A stretch of 64,000 nucleotides of DNA, taken from contig NC_058503.1 in NCBI RefSeq assembly GCF_020382885.2, positions 23,614,535 through 23,678,534 of the forward strand, written 5' to 3'. Under the pieces are notes generated by a model, which worked only from the letters and a program-made list of their open reading frames with translations, had not been told where the DNA came from and searched no databases. Below are positions 53,901 to 63,390 of this stretch, piece by piece. The translations under genes were made by a program, and so were the position numbers. Each line of letters starts with the position of its first letter. Position 1 is the first letter of the stretch. This stretch comes from Scatophagus argus. Taxonomy: Eukaryota; Chordata; Actinopteri; Scatophagidae.

Positions 53901-53992
53901 TTTTTATGAGGACGTTTCACCCTCCATGGATCTCATTAAACTCTCCTCCATGGCCTTCTAACAACTTCATCAAACTTTGGAGTCTGGGCAAG
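53901..53992 (-). promoter_or_regulatory. Conserved upstream module of OR8
   Basis: Exact copy of the OR6 module, displaced by 6,426 bp. Confidence 0.6.
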
Positions 53993-54432
53993 AGGAGGTG
54001 CTTGATGTCTCTGGGGATCCAAAGCTGGACAGATGCCCTTTAACATTTCAGGGATAATAAATTTCATGACCACAAATGTTGCGTCAATACAATTTAATTT
54101 AAATTTATTTATGTGCAACAAAACTTATCTCACTACACTTCACAAATAAGGCAGCTCGAGCAGTGTTGCAGTGGAGTCACCAAACTTCAAGTCCAGTTTC
54201 AAGTTCCCATTGTTCGAGTCCGAGGCAAGTCCAAGTCATTAAAGGAAACTCCGAGTTGAATCCACGTCAAGTCCAATCCGAATATATTATTGTGTAATTA
54301 TTATATAATACTGATATTATCTTATGCCAAATTACTATGGTGTATTACATAAGATAAAATAAAAATCTGAGGACTCAACTCCGATTTACCCGTCCAAATG
54401 CAGTTTGTGCACAAGTCCGAGTCCAAGTATCC

Positions 54433-54494
54433 TAGCTGGATACTGCAGAGGTTTACATATGGACACATATCTGTCATAAGACATGGCTGCCAAC
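54433..54494 (-). pseudogene. 62-bp olfactory receptor fragment
   Basis: TAGCTGGATACTGCAGAGGT onward to GACATGGCTGCCAAC matches, without a mismatch that I can see, the part of the OR genes coding for about residues 114-134 (around MSYDRYVSICKPLQYP). Left neighbour: the cut edge of the tandem array. Right neighbour: a LINE chip. Confidence 0.9.
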
Positions 54495-54623
54495 TGACTG
54501 CCACACAATGCTGCAGTCATGTCAGCCAAAACAGCCCCACAACATAGAGAGCCTTAAGGTACCCAGGACAGATCTCATGCACTCCCAGTGCCGTGCCACT
54601 GAGGAGCTTCCCAACTACCTCAA
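54495..54623 (-). mobile_element. LINE chip, copy of 57,717-57,845
   Basis: TGACTGCCACACAATGCTGC ... CATAGAGAGCCTTAAGGTAC ... GAGGAGCTTCCCAACTACCT matches the LINE at 56,870-58,500 with about ten differences. It begins exactly where the OR chip ends. Confidence 0.85.
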
Positions 54624-54654
54624 ACCCAGTGTCTACTATCAACATCTGCCCACA

Positions 54655-55097
54655 CCAAACCATCTCCTCTCATCCTCCGTCTCCCAAGATTCCTGTGGCT
54701 GAAAATATTTCGACAGTGCATCCAAATCTCACATTTATGTAACCCATTAACACACAAAGCAACAGTGTCAAACCCTGCGTAGCTTCTCTATCAAGACAGC
54801 AGAAAACCTTGACACAAGGACGAGAACGTCAAAATGACAAGCGCCCACTTCAGTGGATAGATTGTCAATGACTTACTGACACAGACTTTTGTTAACAAAA
54901 ATATAATATAATAATAATAATAATATAATTTTCAAAAGTACAACACATTAGTTAGTCATTACACTGTTTAAGGACACTGTATCCATCAAAGTAAGGGCTG
55001 TAGTAAGTACATCAAAGTAAGGCCATTCACATGTCTGCCTTATTTTTACAAAATAAATGACTGTACATCACCATTACTGTTGTTACTCTTTAACACA
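54655..55097. repeat. Duplicated downstream flank of OR9
   Basis: From about 54,813 (ACAAGGACGAGAACGTCA) to the stop codon it is nearly identical to 61,537-61,813 downstream of OR10. A short CAAACCATCTCCTCTCATC at 54,657-54,675 is also shared (61,519-61,538), with extra DNA between in the OR9 copy. An (ATA)n run lies at about 54,900-54,925. Confidence 0.75.
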
Positions 55098-56024
55098 CTA
55101 GATCACTTTGGCTTGACAGAACAACCTCCTCAGGTGTTTAGAGATTTCCTTCATTTTCAGTCCATATATGACTGGATTAAAGAGGGGATGATACAAGAAT
55201 GCTTGTAGTGTAATTATTAAACGCACCGTTTTTGGAATATCGGATTCCAAACGAACTATAGTCACGTCATATGCACACAGACAGGAAAAGCTGATTAAAA
55301 CCAACAGGTGTGGTAAACAGGTCTGAGCAGCTTTTGTCTTGACTTCTCTGCTACTTCGACAGGTTATTATCAGTATCCTGGTGTATGTAAACAGTATGAA
55401 GAGCAAAGGGAGAAGTGCAGTGTTTAGCAAAGCAACAACACCAAATATGGATCGTGCTCTTGATTTGATACAGTGGAGGTTGTACATTGAATTGTTACAC
55501 AAAATTCCATTTAAAGTGAAATTACAGAGTTTCATGTCAGCACTCAGTATTACTGGGACTGCAATCTGACATGCAGGCAGAAGCCAGGCCAAAATGAGGA
55601 AAATACTGACAGTTGTTTTCCTCATGATAGCTGGATACTGCAGAGGTTTACATATGGACACATATCTGTCATAAGACATGGCTGCCAACAGTAAGAACTC
55701 TGAACCGTTTAAAGAGTAAAATGCATGAAACTGAAAGAGGCAGGCTGAATAAGATATGATCTGTTTCTCAGATAAAAAGTCAATCAACAGCTTTGGGTAG
55801 ATCAAAGTGCTGTAAAGAAGAGAGTTGATTAACAGAGCTGCAATGAAAATGTACATGGGCTCATGGAGGTTTTGATGAATCCAGATGAGATACACAACAG
55901 TAGAATTACTGCAGATTATTAGAATATAAGCTGTGAATATAACCAAAAAATAAAGATATCTGTATTTGTGAACTTCCACATATCCATCAAGAGTTATGTA
56001 TGTCACATTAAGTTTATCATCCAT
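55098..56024 (-). CDS. Olfactory receptor OR9 (group C)
   Basis: 308 aa from MDDKLNVTY. The N-terminal half from residue about 31 to 99 reads like group A (IICSNSTVVYLIWIHQNLHE, LLYSTLIYPKLL), while the C-terminal half is group C (IAVPVILSADMKLCN, IFGVVALLNTALLPLLF, CLCAYDVTIVRLE, tail RLFCQAKVI). TM3 has FHAFYSLNGSEF, a histidine at 100 not found in the others. MSYDRY, KAAQTC and NPVIY (V in place of I) are present. 208 bp (55,730-55,937) are identical to OR4. Intact. Confidence 0.96.
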   Translation of the reverse strand: MDDKLNVTYITLDGYVEVHKYRYLYFLVIFTAYILIICSNSTVVYLIWIHQNLHEPMYIFIAALLINSLLYSTLIYPKLLIDFLSEKQIISYSACLFQFHAFYSLNGSEFLLLAAMSYDRYVSICKPLQYPAIMRKTTVSIFLILAWLLPACQIAVPVILSADMKLCNFTLNGILCNNSMYNLHCIKSRARSIFGVVALLNTALLPLLFILFTYTRILIITCRSSREVKTKAAQTCLPHLLVLISFSCLCAYDVTIVRLESDIPKTVRLIITLQAFLYHPLFNPVIYGLKMKEISKHLRRLFCQAKVI

Positions 56025-56214
56025 GAAGAATGTCAGAGATTAAATCATTAATGAATAAGACAGGCAGATCAAAAACATAAATGGAAAAAAGAGCAAAGAA
56101 GTCTTAATAGGAAGATGTGCTTGATTGTCTCATTCCTTTGCAGATGCCTGACCAGCCAATGAATTCAGTTCATCTCTGCATCTGAAAATGTGAACACTTT
56201 GACATAATGGAAAG

Positions 56215-56305
56215 ATTTTATGAGACTTGTTCACCCTCCATGGATCTCATTAACTCCTCAACCAAGAGGAAAAACTTTGTCAGACTCCAGAGGTCTGAGC
56301 CCACA
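56215..56305 (-). promoter_or_regulatory. Conserved upstream module of OR9
   Basis: Gene strand: CTCATAAAAT (56,224-56,215), about 190 bp before the start; upstream GTTAATGAGATCCATGGAGG (from 56,254) with the same AGGGTGAAC spacer as in group B, then a CTCTGGAGTCTGAC-type string (56,300-56,283). Confidence 0.55.
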
Positions 56306-56590
56306 GGTCTTAAACTTTGTCTACATGGGCGTATGTTCTTACATTTTTGTCTACCTTCTTGAACAACACAACAACACCACATTGCATTTTGAGCTATTGC
56401 AGGATTGATGCAAGGCCCACTGACCTGCAAATGCTCTCACCACATTGCCAAACACAATGACCCTTGCTAAATATATGAATGTGCACCTGTGGCCCAAGAA
56501 GTCGAGTGGTCGTCCACCTGTCGGAAGGGCATGGTTCAATCATTGGCCCCTTCTGTCTACATGACAGAGCTTTAAACAACTCAAAATCTT
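56306..56590. other. No recognised feature
   Basis: A possible reversed SINE-like chip lies at about 56,490-56,545 (AGTCGAGTGGTCGTCCACCT ... GGTTCAATCA, compare 23,440). Otherwise nothing. Confidence 0.4.
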
Positions 56591-56865
56591 AGTTTAGTAA
56601 GGCGTTTAGTTAGCCTCAAACAAATTGTGTAGGGCTGATATCTATAGTTACAGTCATTTTGTGACATACAGCCACAGGTAGAATAGGGCTGACTAACTCC
56701 ATCCATCCATCCATCCATCCATTTTCTTCCACTTTATCCAAGGCCTGGGTTCTCTATATTACAGTTTAATTAAAGAGTTTGGTCTAGACCTGCTCTAACT
56801 GGAAAGTGTCATGAGATAATTTTTCTTGTGAATTGGTGCTATATTAATAAGCTGAATTGAAAATT
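56591..56865 (+). repeat. L2 3' UTR remnant with (CCAT)n
   Basis: TTAGTAAGGCGTTTAGTTAG (end of L2 ORF2), ACATACAGCCACAGGTAGAA, a (CCAT)n run at 56,698-56,722, then the tail TAATTAAAGAGTTTGGTCTA and GGAAAGTGTCATGAGATAAT. The CATACAGCCACAG string here is a third view of the site where Tc1 inserted at 31,896. Confidence 0.8.
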
Positions 56866-56869
56866 AAAT

Positions 56870-58500
56870 AGATTGACTCAAATGACTTAAATTGAGACCT
56901 TCACCTATCAGCTTAGTTCCCTCTTCACCACGACAAACCGATACATCGACCTCATTGCTGCTGTCGCTGCACTGATCCTCCTGTCAATCTCACGCTCCCA
57001 TCTTCCTTCACTCGTGAACAAGACCCCAAAATACTTGAACTCGTCCACTTGAGACAGGAGCTCTCCTCTGACCTGGAGGGGGCAGACCACCTTTTTCAAC
57101 GTCGAGAACCATGGCCTCGGATTTGGAGGTGCTGATTCTAATCCTGGCCGCTTCACACTTGGCTGCAAACCTCCACGGTGCATGTTGAAGGTCCTGGCTT
57201 GAAGAAGCCAACAGGACAACATCACCTCAAAAAACCGGAGGACCGGTGACAAAGGGCAGCCCTGCCAGAGGCCAACATACACTGGGAAGAGGTCCGACTT
57301 ACTGCCGGTAATGCGAACCAGACTCCTGCTCTGGGAGTACAGAGACCGCACAGCCCTTAGCAAAGAGCCCCGGACCCCATACTCCCGGAGAACCCTCCCC
57401 GCAGGATGCCACGAGGAACATGGTCGAATGCCTTCTCCAAGTCCACAAAGCATATGTGGACTGGTTGGGCAAACTCCCAAACACACTGCGGAGGGTATAG
57501 AGCTGGCCCAGTGTTCCACGACCAGGGCGAAAGCCGCACTGTTCCTCCTGGATCTGAGGTTCGACTATCAGCCGAATTCTCCTCTCCAGTACCCTGGAAT
57601 AGACTTTCCCAGGGAAGCTGAGGAGTGTGATCCCTCCGTTGGAGCACACCCTCCAGTCCACCATCTTAAAAAGAGGGACCACCATCCCCGTCTGCCAGTA
57701 CAAGGGCACTGTCCCTGACTGACACACGATGCTGCAGAGTCATGTCAGCCAAGACAGTCCCACAACATAGAGAGCCTTAAGGTACCCAGGACAGATCTCA
57801 TCCACTCCCGGTGCTCTGCCACTGAGGAGCTTCCCAACTACCTCAATGACTTCAGCCTGCGTAATGAGTGGATCAGCCTCTGAATCCCCAGCCTCAGGCG
57901 TTTTATCAGAATTGAGGAGATCCTCGAAGTATTCCTTCCGCCGTCAAACAATGTCTCCAGTCGAAGTCAGCAGCTCCCCACTTCCACTGTAAACAGTATT
58001 AATAGGGCACTGCTTCCCCCTCCTGAGTTGCCGGACCGTTTGCCAGAATTTCCTTGAGGCCAACCAACAGTCCTCCTCCATGGCCTCCCTAAACTCCTCC
58101 CAAACCTGAGATTTTCCTTCTACAACTGCTCGGGCCGCAGCACGTTTGGCCTTCTGATACCTGTCAGCTGCCTCGGGGGTCCCACAAGCCAACCAGGCTC
58201 GACAGGACTCCTTCTTCAGCTTGACGGCATCCACCACAACAGCCCCGAACAGCAGCTTCCACAATGGAGGTGAAGAACATGGTCCACTCGGACTCAATTT
58301 CCTCGGCCTCCCTCGGGATCTGGTTGAAGTTCTCCCAGAGGTGTGAGTTGAAGACCCCTCTGACAGAGGGTTTCGCCAAACGTTCCCAGCAGACTCTCAC
58401 AGTGCATTTGGGTCTGCCAAGTCTGTCCAGCTTCCTACTCCAACGGATCCAACTCACTACCAGATGGTGATCAGAGTCTTCAGAATTCCAGTTATAACAA
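56870..58500 (-). mobile_element. LINE ORF fragments, clade uncertain
   Basis: On the minus strand: SEDSDHHLVVSWIRWSRKLD (end of endonuclease, about 58,480), SRKFWQTVRQLRRGKQCPIN (58,060), WQTGMVVPLFKMVDWRVCSN and VYSRVLERRIRLIVEPQIQE, then EEQCGFRPGRGTLGQLYTL, CFVDLEKAFDHVPRGIL, LREYGVRGSLLRAVRSLYSQ, KSDLFPVYVGLWQGCPLSPV, ISTSKSEAMVLDVEKGGL and FKYFGVLFTSEGRWEREIDR. The FADD segment is deleted near 57,230. Many frameshifts. The protein type is well known in fish LINEs, but whether it is RTE-like or I-like I cannot settle here. The chips at 6,716, 19,226, 41,755 and 54,495 are from the same family. Confidence 0.8.
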
Positions 58501-58800
58501 CCTGTCATGTTTGTCCTTTGTAATGTATGATGTTTACTGCATGTATGTTTCTCTCTCTCTCTCTTTCATCCTCTCTGTCCTGTCTACCTCTTCTTCTCCT
58601 CCTTCACCCGGCCGACTATCAGCAGGATGGTTCTCCCTTGTGAGTCGGGTCCTGCTCAGGGTTTCTTCCTGTTAAAAGGGAGTTTTTCCTTTCCACTGAC
58701 TGCTTGCTCGGGGGTTCAGGCTCTGGGTTTCTATAAAGCACCTAGAGACAATTTTGATTGTAAAAGGTGCTATATAAATAAAATTGAACTGAAGTGAATT
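58501..58800 (+). repeat. L2-type 3' UTR
   Basis: CTGACTGCTTGCTCGGGGGT, GGCTCTGGGTTTCTATAAAG, CACCTAGAGACAATTTTGAT and AAAGGTGCTATATAAATAAA, ending AATTGAACTGAAGTGAATTG: another common fish L2 tail. Confidence 0.75.
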
Positions 58801-59870
58801 GAAGTGTCCTTTGGCACGACACTGAACTCCAAACTGCTCCCGATGGCTGCTTCATCGGTGTGTATATGTGTGAGTGAGTGTGAGTGTTCATGTGAATGTC
58901 TGTGGAGATTCTCAGTCATCCAGGTCATATTCACTCAAAGAGTTAAAGCGAGGCGTCTGGACTTGTGAAGATTAGGCTTGAAGACGTTTCGCTGCTAGTC
59001 CAAGCAGCTTCATCAGTTCTGAAAAAACTGTTGGGTGGGGAACAAATATATACACCTCAGTGGGAGTGACTAAGTGAAACTAACTAAAACAAAGGATCTG
59101 ATAGTCCTGCAAATTTGTCTATGTCATCAGCCACTCCACAGAAGAATGGCACAACACAGGAGAGCCACCTCCACAGGAAAAGACTCGGCGGTCCACTTAC
59201 ATCTTAAGGAAAAGGGACATTCCTTTGATGACAACGATGTCCACATTCTTGACAGAGAGGACAGGTGGTACGAAAGAGGTGTCGAGGAAGCCATCTATGT
59301 TAAGTTGGAAAAACCTTCACTTAACAGAGGTGGTGGACTTAGACATCATCTCTCTTGCACCTACAATGCGGTCCTCCCATCCATACCCAGGAAGTTTCAC
59401 TCCAATCCACATGAAATCCATAAGAACGACAGGTTGTTAACCGGTCATACCCGAACTCATTAACAGTCTCACAGCCATTAGCCAGTCGTTTTACTCAGAG
59501 GGCCATCACTGGCAGTCAAACTACATAGACACATTTGCAGGACTGTCAGATCCTTTGTTTTAGTTAGTTTCACTTAGTCGCTCCCACTGAGGTGTATATA
59601 TTTGTTCCCCACCCAACAGTTTTTTCAGAACTGATGAAGCTGCTTGGATTAGCAGCGGAACGTCTTCAAGCCTAATCTTCACAAGTCCAGACGCCTTGCT
59701 TTAACTCTTTGAGTTCATGTGAATGGTTAACTCCTCTTGTGAGTAGGTGGCTCCTTGCATGTTGAATGAGTGCTCTACCAGTGTGTGAATGTGTGAGTGC
59801 TGGCTTGTGTCGTAAAGCACTTTGAATGGTCAGTCAGACCAGGCCGTATAAGTACAGTCCACAAGTCATC
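58801..59870 (+). repeat. SINE-like fish repeat, split by a Penelope-like remnant
   Basis: Left part 58,801-58,898 (GTCCTTTGGCACGACACTGA ... GTGAGTGTGAGTGTTCATG) and right part 59,713-59,870 (GTGTGTGAATGTGTGAGTGC ... AAAGCACTTTGAATGGTCAG ... TATAAGTACAGTCCA) belong to one repeat of the type also seen at 23,430-23,620. The insert is 58,899-59,712. Confidence 0.65.
58899..59712 (+). mobile_element. Penelope-like element remnant with inverted terminal arms
   Basis: Two arms of about 189 bp, 58,934-59,122 and 59,523-59,713, are reverse complements with about six mismatches (for example CTGGACTTGTGAAGATTAGG in the left arm). A 13-bp direct repeat GTTCATGTGAATG flanks the whole (58,886-58,898 and 59,713-59,725). 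Between the arms an open stretch (59,140-59,400) reads AVHLHLKEKGHSFDDNDVHI, DREDRWYERGVEEAIYVKLE and KPSLNRGGGLRHHLS, the C-terminal GIY-YIG nuclease end of Penelope-like elements. Reverse transcriptase is absent, so it is a truncated or internally deleted copy. Confidence 0.8.
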
Positions 59871-61518
59871 AAGCTCTGAAGGACTGAAGCCACAGTTCAC
59901 GCCTTCAGAATAACTAGCTGATAATGTGAAAATATCGCTGCACGGAGTTCAGTCTCATGCAGCATATTTATTTTCCTACTGAAAAGGCCACGGTTTTAGA
60001 CACTATCGTCACCAGTCCACCACAGACTTACAAATCGTGGTGTTTTTCCTCTTGGCTTTGGTGACCACTATTATAGTACTGATCGATAGTATAGATCAGT
60101 CACCCAAAATTAGAAATCACTGTCACAAGGAAGTTCAATTTCTATGAACAAATATTTTTGTTTGATTTGTACTACAGTGATATTGTTTGACCATGATTTT
60201 ATGAAAACATTTAATTTCATTGCAGACAAGGATAAGCCTTTTAAGGCTATCTTATGCTTAACACAAAGCTCAGTGTAGCTTGAATTGAAACTTAGGAGGA
60301 GGCTGGTGGAGGTGGTTGTGCAACTGACCAACAGAAACCTGGTCTGAAGTCAAAGGCACATGCTTTCTGTTTTTTACACTTTAGGGATCTTCAGATCAGC
60401 TCTGATTTCATACTAATCCACACTAAGACTTTTATAGAGAGGATGCTTCCAGTAACTTACATTTAAACATGTAAACTTACAGTTTTAATCTGGCTGTTGT
60501 AACAGAGCCAGACTTGTGGACGATGGCCTACGTCCCTCATTTGCCCAAAGCGTCTCAGTCCACTTTGGTCATGCCTGAGTATTAACAAAATGAGTAAAAT
60601 CTTATCATGGCATTTTAGATGTTAAACTGTACTATGGCGGTAACACCAAAGTCTGGAATGATGGAGCATCAGATAACAGGCAGGGTTATGTCACCGTCTT
60701 TTGCTGATTTATCGAAAGTCTATCTTTTTGGGGGTTTTTTCAAACGCAAAGTTCTCTTCTAGGACCGCCTTTATTCAGTTTTTATAGTTTGGGGTTTTTT
60801 TTAGGTATAAGGTTAGATACACTGCAATTCATCTTAACATCAACAATGTCATTTTATAGCAACTGAGTGAGCTATTGAACTCACATAACCTCAAATGAAA
60901 ATAAAGTGCATGTTGTTCTCTAGAAAAATAGCAGTTGAAGTCCTGTCCTGAGGCTTACAACTGAGAATGGTTTATAAAAAATTATATGAAAAAGTATGTC
61001 GGCATAGTTGTCAGTAAGAAGAGACCAACACTGTACTGTATTATGCATTTCTCTGTAAACTAACTTGGTACATTACATGTGTTTGTGCATCAAGTACACA
61101 CTGCGCTACAGTCAGGATTATTTAATCCATGAAAATCACCACACTAATGCCATGAGTGGGAAACCAGTTTTCAGATTTCATCTTCCTCATAAGTGGAACA
61201 CTAAACAGAAAATTGTGAAGTTGCACATGCATGTCTGCTTTGCCCGGTTTATGGTCTACTCGGCTTGTGACTTGTTTTCACTGTCCATTAAACACACTGA
61301 AGACAGTTAACTTGGGCTATGTGGTATAAATAAAAGTTAAATGAATAGAGCTACAAGATATGAGGAATGTTTAGTGGAAAAACAGATACTTTTCTATTAT
61401 TTTGTGTACTCCAGCATAACTTTATGCCCAAGCTCACACTAGTGCTTTTCTGTGTTCTGTTCTACGCTCCCTGCTGCTGGCCCGAGTCCTCCTCGCCCTG
61501 AGGTCACTTAGAAAACGC
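59871..61518. other. No recognised feature
   Basis: 1.6 kb of AT-rich DNA. Open frames at 60,110-60,331 (minus) and 61,065-61,310 (plus) show no domain and no paralogue in the window. I see no repeat signature. Confidence 0.5.
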
Positions 61519-61813
61519 CAAACCATCTCCTCTCATCACAAGGACGAGAACGTCACAATGACAAGCGCCCACTTCAGTGGATAGATTGTCAATGACTTAC
61601 TGACACAGACTTTTGTTAACAAAAATATAATAATAATAATATAATTTTCAAAAGTACAACACATTAGTTAGTCATTACACTGTTTAAGGACACTGTATCC
61701 ATCAAAGTAAGGGCTGTAGTAAGTACATCAAAGTAAGGCCATTCACATGTCTGCCTTATTTTTACAAAATAAATGACTGTACATCACCATTACTGTTGTT
61801 ACTCTTTAACACA
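61519..61813. repeat. Duplicated downstream flank of OR10
   Basis: Nearly identical to the OR9 flank 54,813-55,097, with a shorter (ATA)n run. Confidence 0.75.
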
Positions 61814-62740
61814 CTAGATCACTTTGGCTTGACAGAACAACCTCCTCAGGTGTTTAGAGATTTCCTTCATTTTCAGTCCATATATGACTGGATTAAAGAG
61901 GGGATGATACAAAACTACCTGTAAAGTCATTATTAAACGTACAGTTTTTGCGAGATCAGATCCCAGTCGAACTATAATCACGTCATATGCACACAGACAG
62001 GAAAAGCTGATTAAAACCAACAGGTGTGGTAAACAGGTCTGAGCAGCTTTTGTCTTGACTTCTCTGCTACTTCGACAGGTTATTATCAGTATCCTGGTGT
62101 ATGTAAACAGTATGAAGAGCAAAGGGAGAAGTGCAATGTTTAGCAAAGCAACAACACCAAATATGGATCGTGCTCTTGAACTCACACAATGTAGACTGTA
62201 AACTGAATTGTTACACAAAATTCCATCTAATATGGAATTACAGAGTTTCACGTCAGCACTCAGTATTACTGGGACTGCAATCTGACATGCAGGCAGAAGC
62301 CAGGCCAAAATGAGGAAAATACTGACAGTTGTTTTCCTCATGATAGCTGGATACTGCAGAGGTTTACATATGGACACATATCTGTCATAAGACATGGCTG
62401 CCAACAGTAAGAACTCTGAACCACCTAAAGAGTAATATATGAAAAACTGAAAGAGGCAGGCTGAATAAGATATGATCTGTTTCTCAGATAAAAAGTCAAT
62501 CAACAGCTTTGGGTAGATCGCAGTGCTGAAAACGAGAGAGTTGATTAACAGAGCTGCAATGAAAATGTACATGGGCTCATGGAGGTTTTGATGAATCCAG
62601 ATGAGATACAAGATGGTGACATTGAAGCAGAGTATTAGAATGTATGCTGTAAACATGATCAAAAAATAAAGATATCTGTATTTGTCCACTTCCACAAGCC
62701 CACCAAGAGTTATATAAGTTATATTAAATTCATCATCCAT
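61814..62740 (-). CDS. Olfactory receptor OR10 (group C)
   Basis: 308 aa from MDDEFNITY (N6 glycosylation site). TM1 is distinct: LILCFNVTILYLIWIHQNLH, with an NVT inside the membrane span. LVFSTA at 69-74 and YSLGGSE at 103-109 are as in OR3, and the DNA from about 62,450 to 62,610 matches OR1/OR3 with one difference. ECL2 is CNSILDGILCNNSVYSLHC, TM5 IFGVVALLNIALLPLLF, TM6 CLCAYDVIIVRLG and tail RLFCQAKVI. MSYDRY, KAAQTC and NPVIY are present. Intact. Confidence 0.96.
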   Translation of the reverse strand: MDDEFNITYITLGGLVEVDKYRYLYFLIMFTAYILILCFNVTILYLIWIHQNLHEPMYIFIAALLINSLVFSTAIYPKLLIDFLSEKQIISYSACLFQFFIYYSLGGSEFLLLAAMSYDRYVSICKPLQYPAIMRKTTVSIFLILAWLLPACQIAVPVILSADVKLCNSILDGILCNNSVYSLHCVSSRARSIFGVVALLNIALLPLLFILFTYTRILIITCRSSREVKTKAAQTCLPHLLVLISFSCLCAYDVIIVRLGSDLAKTVRLIMTLQVVLYHPLFNPVIYGLKMKEISKHLRRLFCQAKVI

Positions 62741-62854
62741 TAATGTTTTCTAAAATAAATGTTTAGCAATAAAGGAGGCAAATTAAGCATCTTATTCATT
62801 CACACACTTGTGTGCTCATCATTCAGAAACTGAACTATGTGAATCTGTGGAAAG

Positions 62855-62896
62855 TTTTTATTTGGTTGCTTCACCCTCCAAGGATCTCATTAAACT
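62855..62896 (-). promoter_or_regulatory. Conserved upstream module of OR10
   Basis: Gene strand: AAATAAAAAC (62,863-62,854), about 115 bp before the start, the closest of the ten; upstream AGTTTAATGAGATCCTTGGA (from 62,896) with the AGGGTGAAGC spacer. Confidence 0.55.
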
Positions 62897-63084
62897 GTCC
62901 ACCAATCTCAATATTAATATGTAAAGAACTTCAGCAAAAGTTTTGCTTCTTTTATTTGGATGCATGCAGCATTATCTACAACATATACAACACATTATAC
63001 AACATTACACTGTTACATTAAAGCCACTCTGTAAATAGACTAATATTTTATTTTATTTATATTTTCAAATATATCGGTTTAAGA

Positions 63085-63390
63085 ATAAAGAAAAAAAAGA
63101 ATCAGCTTTATTGACAGTATATATATTTTTACATACACACACTGAATTTGTCTTCTGCATTTCACCCATCCTTAGTCATATGCCACACCCAGCAAATTGG
63201 GTGCTCAAGGGCACATCAGCCAGTTAATGGAGGGGCATTAATTAATTAATTAATTAATTAATTAATTAATTGTCGCATTAATCACTCCACTACACTAAAA
63301 TTCTTCCTGCCCGTCTGGTGGGGAAATCGAAACAGTGACCCTCCAATCACTGGCTGCTTCTCCGACCTCCAGGCCAAGGCTTGGCCCCTG
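63085..63390 (-). repeat. Fish LINE-tail repeat with an (ATTA)n run
   Basis: AATCAGCTTTATTGACAGTA is a reversed LINE-type end. It is followed by GCATTTCACCCATCC, GGGTGCTCAAGGGCACATCA, an (ATTA)n run at 63,236-63,271, and CTGGTGGGGAAATCGAAACA. Common in fish; class uncertain. Confidence 0.55.

Larger units (their letters stand above)
45853..54428. repeat. Tandem array: 3,213-bp unit, 2.67 copies, one OR gene per copy
   Basis: Copy 1 is 45,853-49,065, copy 2 is 49,066-52,278 and copy 3 is 52,279-54,428 (truncated after 2,150 bp). Each begins GCTGTCCTGGCTTTTACACA. Receptor, flanks and a CAAGTC-rich minisatellite all recur with exact 3,213-bp spacing. By eye I count about seven single-base differences between copies 1 and 2 and about four between copies 2 and 3, so the array is very young. 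The right edge falls in the minisatellite and joins filler DNA. Confidence 0.97.

Noticed and set aside
61065-61310. 81-aa plus-strand open frame in the OR9-OR10 gap
   Set aside because: No recognisable domain, no paralogue in the window, and base use like that of the surrounding non-coding DNA.
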